NCBI GenBank assembly: GCA_963800395.1
Contig: CAWDBD010000019.1
Coordinates: forward strand, 1-64,000
Direction: 5' to 3'
Length of the DNA stretch: 64,000 nucleotides
From: DASSBG01 sp963800395
GTDB lineage: Bacteria; Pseudomonadota; Gammaproteobacteria; Xanthomonadales; Rhodanobacteraceae
Part shown: piece by piece, positions 46,309 to 54,402 of the stretch
How the letters are laid out: every line of letters starts with the position of its first letter
How positions within the stretch are numbered: position 1 is the first letter of the stretch
Notes under the pieces: generated by a model
Told to the model about the DNA's origin: nothing
What the model saw: only the letters and a program-made list of their open reading frames with translations
Databases searched by the model: none
Translations under genes and position numbers: made by a program

Positions 46309-48077
46309 AAGACCTTGACCCTGATGATCATGACCAGCTCGCGACTGCGATGCGAATTCTTGGTCTGGTCGAACACGCTGCCCACTACGGGTATATCGGA
46401 CACACCCGGCACACCGCTGTGGTCGGTGCCCAGTTGCTGATCAATGAGGCCACCAATCATGACGGTGGAACCGTCATTGACGTTGAGTGTGGTGGTCATG
46501 CCCTTGAAGCTGGTGACCGGCAAGGTAATCTGGCTGCCGCCGACGTTGACCAGTTGCAGACTGCTGGGGTCAACATCCGACTGCACCGGGTGAACCAGCA
46601 GTTCGACCGTGCCGTCTTCATGGATGAAGGGCACCACGCCCACCATCAAACCGGAGAAGATGGAATCGGTCTGCGTGTTGCTGGAAAGGTTTTGCGCGCC
46701 GCCACCCGGATTGGACACATAGGAGGTGGAGTTGGATACGTAGCGGATATTGGTGCCCACGGACAGCAGTGCCGGGGAACCGTTGCGTGCGCGAATGGTG
46801 GGATTGGACAGCACCTTGACGTTGCCAAAGGTGCGCAGCATGTTCACTGCCACCGAGAAGTTCTTGTCGGCGTAGCCGATGCCGACGGAGCGACCGGGCG
46901 TGTTGCCGATCAGCTGCGGAGGCAGTGTCAGTGAACGTGCCGGCAGGCCGTCATTGGGCGCTCCTGGCAGCATGCGATCGACCACACCGCCCAGGGTCAG
47001 CGGATTGTTGCCCACGACGCCGGCGACATACTGACGCATCAGATTCCAGTCAACACCAAACTGATAGCCGTCATTGAGCTGCACATCAATCAGCTGCGCG
47101 TCAATCTGGACCTGGCGGCCCATGACACTCTTGTAACGATTGATGATCTGCTCGACCGCGCTGATTTCCGATGGCCTTGCGCGCACAAACAGGGTGCCCG
47201 TTGACGGGTTCAGCGAATACAGCGACACCTTGCTCTTGTTCCAGTCGCTTTGATCACGCTGGCCCTGCTGCTGACGTGCCCGCGAGCTGTCACCCAGCAC
47301 CACCTTCAAGGCATCATCAATCTGGTCGTAGATGCCGGCCTGGGATTTCACCCCACCGGACATGGTGAAGTCACTGCGCAGCGAATTGCCGCTACCGCTG
47401 CCACCCGAACCCTGGCCACCACCGCCTCCGGAGCCGCCTCCGGAACCACCACCGGAGCCGCTCCCGTTGGAACCGAACACATTGCCGCCATCGCTGATGT
47501 CGACGTCCATGCGGCTGTTGAGGAAGTCCAGGTTGTAGACTTTTTCTTCCATCGTGTTCACGTAAAGCGTATTGCCACGCACCTTGCCGTACAGGTCAAA
47601 GGCCTGCAGGATGTGGTTGAACACTTCGCGCGCCGTGACATTGCTCAGGTTGAGCGTGGCCTTCTGCTTGATCGACTGCACACTCGGATCAAGGATGAGG
47701 TTCATGCCCAACTGGTCGGACATGGCCCACAACAGCGTGCTTACGCTGGCGTCGTACATGCGGATGGTGACGACCTTGTCTTCCAGTGGATCGTATTTGG
47801 GCTGCACCGGGGCCAATGTCTGCGGCGGGGCAGACTTCTGCAGCTGTGACTGCAGTTTGTCCTGGGTCTTGGCCAGCATGCCTGACTCTGCGACCACGGC
47901 GTCTGCGGCATCTGGCAAAGTGGTCTTGTCCACTGGCGCCAGGCTCTTTGTGCTGTTGCGCGGCCGCATGCCGGTACAACCTGCCAGGAGCACGGTCGCC
48001 AGGCCGATGACCAGCGCCGTACGGCCAAAGCGGATGGCAGTGTGCGCGCGAGTGGATGGAGTCTCTTGTTTAGTCAT
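46305..48077 (-). CDS. Outer-membrane secretin lipoprotein (MshL/GspD/PilQ-like)
   Basis: 590 residues with a lipoprotein signal (TVLLAGC, Cys34). Periplasmic N-domains are VVTIRMYDASVSTLLWAMSD and LNLSNVTAREVFNHIL. A Gly/Ser-rich spacer of about 30 residues precedes a further N-domain (TGTLFVRARPSEISAVEQII). The secretin core ends VLSNPTIRARNGSPALLSVG, the gate region and DIPVVGSVFDQTKNSHRSRELVMIIRVKV-type C-terminus. It would form the outer-membrane channel for the fibre or secreted product. No separate pilotin gene is obvious; lipidation may replace it. Confidence 0.94.
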   Translation of the reverse strand: MTKQETPSTRAHTAIRFGRTALVIGLATVLLAGCTGMRPRNSTKSLAPVDKTTLPDAADAVVAESGMLAKTQDKLQSQLQKSAPPQTLAPVQPKYDPLEDKVVTIRMYDASVSTLLWAMSDQLGMNLILDPSVQSIKQKATLNLSNVTAREVFNHILQAFDLYGKVRGNTLYVNTMEEKVYNLDFLNSRMDVDISDGGNVFGSNGSGSGGGSGGGSGGGGGQGSGGSGSGNSLRSDFTMSGGVKSQAGIYDQIDDALKVVLGDSSRARQQQGQRDQSDWNKSKVSLYSLNPSTGTLFVRARPSEISAVEQIINRYKSVMGRQVQIDAQLIDVQLNDGYQFGVDWNLMRQYVAGVVGNNPLTLGGVVDRMLPGAPNDGLPARSLTLPPQLIGNTPGRSVGIGYADKNFSVAVNMLRTFGNVKVLSNPTIRARNGSPALLSVGTNIRYVSNSTSYVSNPGGGAQNLSSNTQTDSIFSGLMVGVVPFIHEDGTVELLVHPVQSDVDPSSLQLVNVGGSQITLPVTSFKGMTTTLNVNDGSTVMIGGLIDQQLGTDHSGVPGVSDIPVVGSVFDQTKNSHRSRELVMIIRVKVL

Positions 48078-48127
48078 GGGTATGCCTTGTCAACCTGAGT
48101 AGGTAGGTCATGGTGAATCGGTGGAAA

Positions 48128-48868
48128 TCAGCCCGAGCAGCGTGGTAAATCCAGTGAAGACCACATGATCATCAAAGGTCGCGCTGGGGGGGAATTGGGT
48201 GATGCGAGACAATGGCCGCTGGTCGGCAGACCTGCATCAACGCCGTCGAGCCTGTTGCCGTCGCCATCGCGATCGGTGACCGGCACGACAACCGCGAAGG
48301 CCGGGTGCAGCACCCGGTTGGCGGCACAATCGACCGGGCCCGTCGCCGCCGCATCGCCGGTGATGTAGACGCGAGTACTGGCAACCGGTGTGACGGCAGC
48401 TGCGGCCGCCAGGGCACGCTGAAAATCCGCCTTGCCGGTGGTGACGACCAGGTCGGCTCCTGCGGCAGCGTTGCGGTAGACCCCGTAAATGGCCCGTGCG
48501 GCCGTGGCGGGCTGCTCCAGGCCGATGCTTTCGTAAGGCACATAGCCCATGTCCGCCGTCGTGGCACAGGTGCCGCCGGCATCACCTTCCCGGCCATCGC
48601 CATTCAGATCAGGGCATGGCAGATGATGGCTCTTGCGTGCGTAATTCAACAGCGCGCCATCAATCGTCTGGCCGATACCGTCGGCAGTACGCACCTCACG
48701 CGAGCCAAAGGCTCCCGAGAAAGCGCCCAGGGATATCGCGGCAACCACGCCGATGATGAGCACGACAGCCGCCATCTCGACCAAGGTGAACCCCGACATC
48801 CGCACATACGCAGGCAGCGACTGCACGGTCGGTGTCTGGTTCTGGCATGAGCGGGCTTGAGGATTCAT
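48128..48868 (-). CDS. Prepilin-like protein, family B, with a frame switch at a C7 (plus-strand G7) tract
   Basis: 246 residues as read. The helix is G-FTLVEMAAVVLIIGVVAAI. The family B motif is LPCPDLNGDGREG, followed by further Asp-rich text (VTDRDGDGNRLDGVDAG). After SPNSPP the written frame ends ARPLMIMWSSLDLPRCSG. The frame that would follow one more C reads SATFDDHVVFTGFTTLLGLI and stops at 48108, matching the family B segment YDDRVVAVGFDRLIG. The break lies in seven Gs at 48186-48192. The full-length form would have 253 residues. Either the base count is wrong, or the tract slips and varies the pilin C-terminus. Confidence 0.78.
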   Translation of the reverse strand: MNPQARSCQNQTPTVQSLPAYVRMSGFTLVEMAAVVLIIGVVAAISLGAFSGAFGSREVRTADGIGQTIDGALLNYARKSHHLPCPDLNGDGREGDAGGTCATTADMGYVPYESIGLEQPATAARAIYGVYRNAAAGADLVVTTGKADFQRALAAAAAVTPVASTRVYITGDAAATGPVDCAANRVLHPAFAVVVPVTDRDGDGNRLDGVDAGLPTSGHCLASPNSPPARPLMIMWSSLDLPRCSG

Positions 48869-48879
48869 GTACGTGTTTG

Positions 48880-49491
48880 TCAGTTATTGGGTGCAGCAGG
48901 CCGGACGGTTGCAGCGCTGTAGTTCATCTCGGACTGAATCTGCTTCAGTTGCGCGAGAATCTGCTGGATCCTCTTCTTGTCACCGCCGCCGGGCTTCTGC
49001 GACTCCGTCTGCAACTCCCTGCTCAGTTTCTGCAGCTTGTCGACGGCGACCAGGTTCTTGCGCAGTGCGCCAATATCGACGCCGGCCACCACAGGCGAAC
49101 CCTCGACACGCTCCAGATCACCCAGCACCTGATTCATCTCCGCCGGTGTCGGGTGACGTCCATTGGCCGTGAGCTTCTGAATGCGGGCGCGGATGGCATC
49201 ACGCTGACGAGCCTTCTCCGGATCGCGCGGTGATGCACTGATGGCCGAAGCCACACTGATCGATGAGGGCGCAGCCGCAACCCCGGAGGCATCGGCCCAA
49301 GGCGGCGCCTGGGAAGCACTCGGGGCTTGCGCGCTGTTTGCCGGAGGCGTCGGCGGCTTGGCCGCAGTCGGACTTGAGGTCTGCGATGCTGCCGGCACGG
49401 GAACCGTATCCGGCTTGCTGACCCAGACAATGCCACCGACCACGATGCCACCGAGGACTGCCGCGAGAATGAGGGATGCGCTACGAGTCAT
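48880..49491 (-). CDS. Pilus-operon protein with one membrane anchor, unknown family
   Basis: 203 residues. N-terminal membrane segment (SLILAAVLGGIVVGGIVWVS) then a Pro/Ala/Ser-rich linker of about 60 residues and a helical charged C-terminal part (RARIQKLTANGRHPTPAEMN, IQQILAQLKQIQSEMNY). I do not recognise the family. Position between the GspC/MshK-like gene and a pilin-secretin pair suggests a periplasmic link protein. The gaps to both neighbours are 11-12 bases. Confidence 0.75.
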   Translation of the reverse strand: MTRSASLILAAVLGGIVVGGIVWVSKPDTVPVPAASQTSSPTAAKPPTPPANSAQAPSASQAPPWADASGVAAAPSSISVASAISASPRDPEKARQRDAIRARIQKLTANGRHPTPAEMNQVLGDLERVEGSPVVAGVDIGALRKNLVAVDKLQKLSRELQTESQKPGGGDKKRIQQILAQLKQIQSEMNYSAATVRPAAPNN

Positions 49492-49503
49492 GATGCAAAC
49501 TCC

Positions 49504-50031
49504 TCAGTGACCGGACCTGGAAATCTGACGTGCCTCGGGCACGTGCAGCAGATGCCTGTGACGGCCTGTTCGTACCAGCACGCTGTTCTCGGAGATCCTC
49601 AGCACGCGCCCGCCACCGGGCAAGCGGTCGCCCTGGCGTACATATTTGCCATCAACCACAGCGCGGTTGAAATCCTGCCCCGAGTACAGCAGGGACACCC
49701 GCGCCTTTCGTCGCTTGGGCTTCTTGTCTGCATCATCGGCCGCGGCCAGCCGCGCCTGATCCGCGGGGTTGACCCTGGAATAGGCGATCAGCGAGGTGTT
49801 GCTGCGCGATTCGAAGGCGCGCGCCTCGATGCTCTCCAGCTGTGTGTCCAGCTGGCGTACTTGCAGGATTTCGCGGTCGATTGCAGCCGGATCACCCTTC
49901 ACTTGTGCGACGTCGGGACTTGCCTGCTGCGAGCCATTCGTCAGGTCCTGCGGTGGCTCGGTGGCCAGGCGCACGCCGAGTCCAAGGACAGCGACCAGAA
50001 TCAGCAGGCCCATCAGAGCGAAGTATTTCAT
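49504..50031 (-). CDS. Pilus assembly protein with a PilP/GspC/MshK-like end
   Basis: 175 residues. An N-terminal membrane segment (LMGLLILVAVLGLGVRLA) precedes an acidic helical stretch and a small beta domain: VSLLYSGQDFNRAVVDGKYV, RQGDRLPGGGRVLRISENSV, LVRTGRHRH. That last pattern (hidden value, 'G-D-x-L-x-G-G-x-V-x-x-I') is typical of homology-region proteins that contact secretins. ATG 50031 overlaps the stop that follows in transcription order as ATGA. Confidence 0.75.
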   Translation of the reverse strand: MKYFALMGLLILVAVLGLGVRLATEPPQDLTNGSQQASPDVAQVKGDPAAIDREILQVRQLDTQLESIEARAFESRSNTSLIAYSRVNPADQARLAAADDADKKPKRRKARVSLLYSGQDFNRAVVDGKYVRQGDRLPGGGRVLRISENSVLVRTGRHRHLLHVPEARQISRSGH

Positions 50032-51338
50032 GGTGCGTTCTCCGTGGCTGGGCTTGCAGCCGGTTCCAGCGCGTAGGCAAAGTAGTTGGCTGATCGCGTC
50101 CCCATCGGCGGATCGACCGCGATCGGGTCATAGCCGGCCGCACGCAGGTTGGCAATGAACAGCGCGAGATTCCTGGCGCCCTGCTGCCCCTCGTCGATTG
50201 CACCTTCGACGTAAAGGCGATGATCGGTATCCCCGGTCCGTACGCGCAGCACGCGCACCCAGGTCCTGGCGGCCTGGCGGATCTTGACCAGGGCGACGCT
50301 GATGTCCTGTCCACGGCTGGCGTTGGCAAGTCGCTGCACGAATTGACGGGTATGTTGCAGTGGTTCCGAACCTTGCTTCAACCTGGCCATTTGCGCGCGG
50401 GTCTTGCTCTGCAGACTTGATGCCTGTGCTTGCATCTGTTGCGCGCTGTCATTTTTTTCGGCTGCTTGTGAATGACCGCGCCAACCCAGCAGCAGCAGGC
50501 CCAGCGCCACGACCAGCATCAGTACCGCGGCCATGGGCAAGGCACGTTCGGCCAGCATCATCAGACCGGCGAAACGGGATGTGGTGGCGTCACTGACTTG
50601 TGCCGCAGCGGCCACGCCAGGCATGGCGGACTGGATGGTATCGCCACTGTCCAGAATCAGGGACCGATGATCGGCCAGTTGCACATTCATGTCGCCAGCC
50701 TGGGCGAAAGAGGCAGCCAGGGCCTCTTCATCCTGGGTCGGCTGCGCATCAAGCGCATACCAGAGCACGCGAGTGGGTCGCTGCCCCTGGCCAAGCAGCG
50801 CGCGCACGCGATCTGCCAGGCTGTTGACGGCATCGCGCACGCCCGCGCTGTCATTGCTGTACGCCATTGTTTCAGCATGCTGGATGGAGTGCGTATCGAT
50901 GGTCAGGAAGGTGACCTGCTGACCGTGCCGCAGAACCACCGCCTGATCCGGCTTGAGCAGACGCTTGGCTACGCTCAGCAAGGGCACCACCAGACAGTGA
51001 TCGCTGCGCGATCCGGCCCAGCTGATCATGTTCTGCCAGTCAAGCATCGGGATTGCGCTGTACAAGGCCTGGAAGCCCTTGCCGACCCGCACCAGATGCG
51101 ATATTTCCAGCCGGGTTTCACCTTCAACCATGCCTTCATCGCGCAAGCGCCGTTCAATCAGCGGCGCTGCCATCGCCGGCTTGGCTTCCAGCGACATCAC
51201 GCCGGTCAGTGCCTGGTTGAAATCGCTCACCACCATGACCGGCATGTCCAGCTCGGGATATTCAGGCAGTTCGACCAGACGCGAATCGTCCAGCGCAAGC
51301 CAGCGTCCGCCCAGGTGAAACACGGTTAGCATCGACAT
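50028..51338 (-). CDS. Inner-membrane platform protein, GspL/PilN-like
   Basis: 436 residues. A cytoplasmic N-terminal region of about 270 residues is followed by one membrane helix (MAAVLMLVVALGLLLLGWRG), a coiled coil (EKNDSAQQMQAQASSLQSK) and a periplasmic alpha/beta domain (WVRVLRVRTGDTDHRLYVEG, LALFIANLRAAGYDPIAVD). This is the layout of GspL or of a PilM-PilN fusion. The cytoplasmic part has no clear actin-like nucleotide motifs. Start and preceding stop share TGATG. Confidence 0.78.
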   Translation of the reverse strand: MSMLTVFHLGGRWLALDDSRLVELPEYPELDMPVMVVSDFNQALTGVMSLEAKPAMAAPLIERRLRDEGMVEGETRLEISHLVRVGKGFQALYSAIPMLDWQNMISWAGSRSDHCLVVPLLSVAKRLLKPDQAVVLRHGQQVTFLTIDTHSIQHAETMAYSNDSAGVRDAVNSLADRVRALLGQGQRPTRVLWYALDAQPTQDEEALAASFAQAGDMNVQLADHRSLILDSGDTIQSAMPGVAAAAQVSDATTSRFAGLMMLAERALPMAAVLMLVVALGLLLLGWRGHSQAAEKNDSAQQMQAQASSLQSKTRAQMARLKQGSEPLQHTRQFVQRLANASRGQDISVALVKIRQAARTWVRVLRVRTGDTDHRLYVEGAIDEGQQGARNLALFIANLRAAGYDPIAVDPPMGTRSANYFAYALEPAASPATENAP

Positions 51339-51862
51339 CAGTGAATTCCTCGGGTACCAAACAGTGCGGTACCGCTCATGGTCATGCGTAGCGGCTGATT
51401 GTTGTCCGCGGGCACCTCGAACAGGCTTTCGCTCGAGCGTGTCACGGACAGATCGAACGCATCGCTTGCAAACAGGCGCCCGTTGCCGCGACCGGTGCTG
51501 ACCAGAATGTCATTGGCGGCAACACGCGGGATGGACTGCTGATGCAGATTGATCTTGCGCTCGGACCATTGCTGTGGTGCCAGGCCGAGGCTGCGCGCAC
51601 GCTTGTCCAGCTGCTGCAGCACATCGCGCAAGCGGCTCTGCTGCCTGGCCACATCTTCCTGGTGCCTGGCATCGATCGAGGCCTGGCGGGCCCGGTCAAG
51701 CTCGAGCCCGGCACGCAGATCGCGCTGGTGCATGGCCACAAACACGCCCACGGCCACAATCAGAAGCAGCAGCGCCAGCACGAACATCAGCAGCACACTG
51801 CGCCGCCGCGACTGCAGGCGGTCGGCGCAGGCGAGGCGGATATTGGCCTCGCTGGAGCTCAC
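51338..51862 (-). CDS. Inner-membrane platform protein, PilN/GspM-like small subunit
   Basis: 174 residues. Short cytoplasmic part, one membrane segment (VLLMFVLALLLLIVAVGVFV), a long coiled coil (DRARQASIDARHQEDVARQQ and SRLRDVLQQLDKRARS) and a small periplasmic beta domain (FDLSVTRSSESLFEVP). It pairs naturally with the next gene as PilN/PilO or GspL/GspM do. ATG 51862 overlaps the pilin stop by four bases. Confidence 0.75.
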   Translation of the reverse strand: MSSSEANIRLACADRLQSRRRSVLLMFVLALLLLIVAVGVFVAMHQRDLRAGLELDRARQASIDARHQEDVARQQSRLRDVLQQLDKRARSLGLAPQQWSERKINLHQQSIPRVAANDILVSTGRGNGRLFASDAFDLSVTRSSESLFEVPADNNQPLRMTMSGTALFGTRGIH

Positions 51863-52725
51863 TGGTCCATGACCCAGTGCGCCGTAACCAGGACGACGCG
51901 ATCCTCATCCTTGTCACGACCGGTGCCCGTTGCAGTGCGGTCGTCACGCTCGCTCTGCGCATACGTATTGTTGGCTCCCCATTCGGTACCCGGCCGCTGA
52001 CTGGATGGCTCGCCGTCATTCGAGGCCATGTTCTGCTCGCGGAAGCGGCCTTCGAGTGCATCGGGCTTGCCGTCAACCGTCTGATCCCACAGGCGGGCCA
52101 GGTCAGGCGTCAGGCCGCGGATCACCATGACATTGCCGGCGCCACTGATGGTGCCTGCCGGATTCCACTCGAAGCACACCTGCAGCTCCTCGGGATTGCC
52201 GTTGCTGTCCATGTACACGTAGCGGTCTTCACGGCCTTCACCACGACCCGGCGGCATGCGGATGCCGATCCTGTCCATCAGGTCCATCAGATCCACATTT
52301 TCTTCCCGGATCGGATCATCCGCGCCGACAGTATTGGGCTCATAGCCCTGGCCGTGACAGATACGCTTGCCGGTATTGGTGAAATTCTCCGGAACACCCG
52401 CCAGGGAACCATCGAGATTGCCGCCTGCGCTGGTGGTAGTCGTGCCGATGACGGCCTGTCCACCGTCAACCATGTAGGTCGGCGAGGTCTGGCTGTCGCC
52501 GACGACCACTCCGGTGCGCTGGTAGTACTCGTCGTAGGCTTTTTTCCAGCCATTGCCGAACTTGTTGATCACTTTCTGGTACTCGGCATTGCGCTGCACG
52601 TCCTTGCCCACCGAGATGGCGCCAAGGATGAGTCCGATGATGACCAGGACCACGGCCATCTCCACCAGCGTGAAGCCCACCTGGCCGGCAGCAGAGCGGT
52701 GCCCTCGCGAAAATTGCTTGCTCAT
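51859..52725 (-). CDS. Prepilin-like protein, family A (second gene of operon)
   Basis: 288 residues. Leader ends at Gly17, then FTLVEMAVVLVIIGLILGAI. Shared with the first pilin: SVGKDVQRNAEYQKV, YDEYYQRTGVVVGDSQTSP, RMPPGRGEGREDRYVYMDSN, GNPEELQVCFEWN and GNVMVIRGLTPDLARLWDQ. It carries an extra C-terminal stretch rich in Asp, Arg and Thr ending AHWVMDQ. Start ATG 52725 has AGGAA upstream; the longer frame enters the neighbouring gene. Confidence 0.87.
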   Translation of the reverse strand: MSKQFSRGHRSAAGQVGFTLVEMAVVLVIIGLILGAISVGKDVQRNAEYQKVINKFGNGWKKAYDEYYQRTGVVVGDSQTSPTYMVDGGQAVIGTTTTSAGGNLDGSLAGVPENFTNTGKRICHGQGYEPNTVGADDPIREENVDLMDLMDRIGIRMPPGRGEGREDRYVYMDSNGNPEELQVCFEWNPAGTISGAGNVMVIRGLTPDLARLWDQTVDGKPDALEGRFREQNMASNDGEPSSQRPGTEWGANNTYAQSERDDRTATGTGRDKDEDRVVLVTAHWVMDQ

Positions 52726-52739
52726 GACGAATTCCTCGT

Positions 52740-53522
52740 TTACTGATTCATTTTCAGGTTGGCGACGACCACATCGATCTGGTTTTCGTCCAGATTGGAG
52801 GTGGCACTGCCGTTGTATTGGGCGGTATTGGTCAGGGCCCACTGCGTACCGGGCGCGCCGTTGGTGTCATTGGTCACGCCTTCCTGACGAAACAGGCCTT
52901 CCCGTGCATCCGGCTTGCCATCGATCATCTGATCCAGCGAGCGCGCCAGATCCGGGGTCAGACCGGAAATGACCATGACATTGCCGGAACCGGCCGGATC
53001 GTCAGGTGCATTCCACTGGAAGCACACCTGCACTTCCTGCGGGTTGCCATTGCTGTCCAGATAGACGTAGCGGTCTTCCGATCCTTCGGCACGACCCGGC
53101 GGCATGCGCACACCGGCGCGCTGCATCATCAGGCGCAGGTCGAAATCGGCGCCCGTCTGCATGCCTCGCGCCATCTTCTGCCCGGCACTGCCGCGGCAGA
53201 TCGCCTCGGGCAGTGCCGCGCCGGACATGTCGCCACCGGAAATGGGCTCGCCCGCTGCGGCGGTGTAGTTGGCACCGTTGACCATCAGCCGCGGCTGGAT
53301 CTGGCTGTCGCCAGGCACTACGCCGGTACGCTGGTCGTAGGTGTTGTAGGCGATGCTCCACTGATCAACGAATTTCTGCTTGATCTTGGTGTACTCGGCG
53401 TTGCGCTGCACATCCTTGCCGATTGAAACCGCACCCAGAATCAAACCGATGATGACCAGCACCACCGCCATCTCGACCAACGTGAAACCACCCTGACCGA
53501 CTCTTGCCGATTGCTTTTTCAT
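52740..53522 (-). CDS. Prepilin-like protein, family A (first gene of operon; likely major pilin)
   Basis: 260 residues. Leader ends at Gly12, then FTLVEMAVVLVIIGLILGAV. Same family A signatures as the next gene (SIGKDVQRNAEYTKI, RMPPGRAEGSEDRYVYLDSN, GNPQEVQVCFQWN). First position and strongest conservation suggest the major subunit, though major pilins are usually nearer 150 residues. Cysteines at EAICRG and VQVCFQW could form the D-region disulfide. Confidence 0.87.
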   Translation of the reverse strand: MKKQSARVGQGGFTLVEMAVVLVIIGLILGAVSIGKDVQRNAEYTKIKQKFVDQWSIAYNTYDQRTGVVPGDSQIQPRLMVNGANYTAAAGEPISGGDMSGAALPEAICRGSAGQKMARGMQTGADFDLRLMMQRAGVRMPPGRAEGSEDRYVYLDSNGNPQEVQVCFQWNAPDDPAGSGNVMVISGLTPDLARSLDQMIDGKPDAREGLFRQEGVTNDTNGAPGTQWALTNTAQYNGSATSNLDENQIDVVVANLKMNQ

Positions 53523-53616
53523 ATACCTGCCTCGATTGAAATGTCAGCCCACTGCCGGCTTGGCTGTGGCCAGTCCTGACGCCATTTGTGAATCCCCGCT
53601 AAACCTTGACAAGGCA

Positions 53617-53636
53617 GCGTAAGAGCGGCGTAAGAG
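53617..53636. promoter_or_regulatory. Direct repeat GCGTAAGAG x2, 11-base period, upstream of the pilus operon
   Basis: GCGTAAGAG at 53617-53625 recurs at 53628-53636. Two like half-sites one helical turn apart is the pattern bound by OmpR/PhoB-family regulators. They lie about 95-115 bases upstream of the first pilin. A loose promoter (TTGTCA, 17 bases, ACAAAT on the minus strand) can be drawn just downstream. Confidence 0.4.
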
Positions 53637-53785
53637 ACCGCGGCCTGCCATCCGGATACGCTCCCAAGTGCCTGCCTGGCCATGTAAAACGCCGTTTCGC
53701 GACTTTCTGCAGGCCAGCCCGTTGCCACCCGCCGCTGCAACCGGCCATTCAGCCTCGAGCCTGCGGATGCACGTAGACTGGGCAG

Positions 53786-54346
53786 ATGATCAGCTCACTT
53801 TTCGCCCTGCTCGTGGCCAGCGCTGCGAGCGTGCCCCAGTACCAGTCAAGCCCGGTCTATCGCTGCCGCGGGGTGCAGGGCGAGACGGTATACAGCGGCA
53901 TACCCTGCCGAGATCGCAAGGACCTGCAGCCCGAGGCCGGCGACGATGACGCGTACGACAGACAGGACGGATGGGGCGGACACTGCCCGGATACCGCCCA
54001 GGGGCTCAGTGATCGCGTCGCCGCCGCCTTTGACAGCGGCAATGTCAATGACCTGGGCGTCCTGTTCTTGTGGCAGGCTTACCGCAGCCGGGCGGCCTAC
54101 AGGCACCTCAACGAACTCAAGGCGATGCTCGAAAAGCCCCTGGCAGGCCTGGAGCTGGTTCCGGCAAGGACAAGCACCTGGCTGGACAACGGCCCGGCCG
54201 GGCCCGCTGATGCCGAATCGCTGCGGGTTGAAGTTGCCATCCCCGGCATGGGTGACCACAGCGCAACCTGGCTGTTTCCCGTGGTCCAGCGCGACGGTTG
54301 CTACTGGCTGCAATACGCCGAGTCGACCAGCACGCCCTTCCCTTGA
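53786..54346 (+). CDS. Small secreted protein with a DUF4124-like N-terminus
   Basis: 186 residues. A short signal peptide (MISSLFALLVASAAS) precedes VYRCRGVQGETVYSGIPCRD, the Cys-bounded pattern of DUF4124-type exported proteins ('x-x-Y-K-C-x-D-x-x-G-x-x-x-Y-S-D-x-P-C'). The remaining 130 residues (AAAFDSGNVNDLGVLFLWQA, WLFPVVQRDGCYWLQYAES) are a compact domain that I do not recognise. It starts divergently from the pilus operon, about 260 bases away. Confidence 0.75.
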   Translation: MISSLFALLVASAASVPQYQSSPVYRCRGVQGETVYSGIPCRDRKDLQPEAGDDDAYDRQDGWGGHCPDTAQGLSDRVAAAFDSGNVNDLGVLFLWQAYRSRAAYRHLNELKAMLEKPLAGLELVPARTSTWLDNGPAGPADAESLRVEVAIPGMGDHSATWLFPVVQRDGCYWLQYAESTSTPFP

Positions 54347-54402
54347 TGGCAGCGCACCGCTACCCTTGAGCGTTCTTCACGCTCGAAAGCAAATGCCCGA
54401 CC

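Noticed and set aside
50028..51338. Platform protein considered as an actin-like PilM ATPase
   Set aside because: I could not find PilM phosphate or nucleotide motifs in the cytoplasmic part, so only the GspL/PilN-like layout is claimed.
53523..53700. Search for a sigma-54 promoter before the pilus operon
   Set aside because: No TGGC-N8-TTGC-type pair with correct -24/-12 spacing was found on the minus strand.
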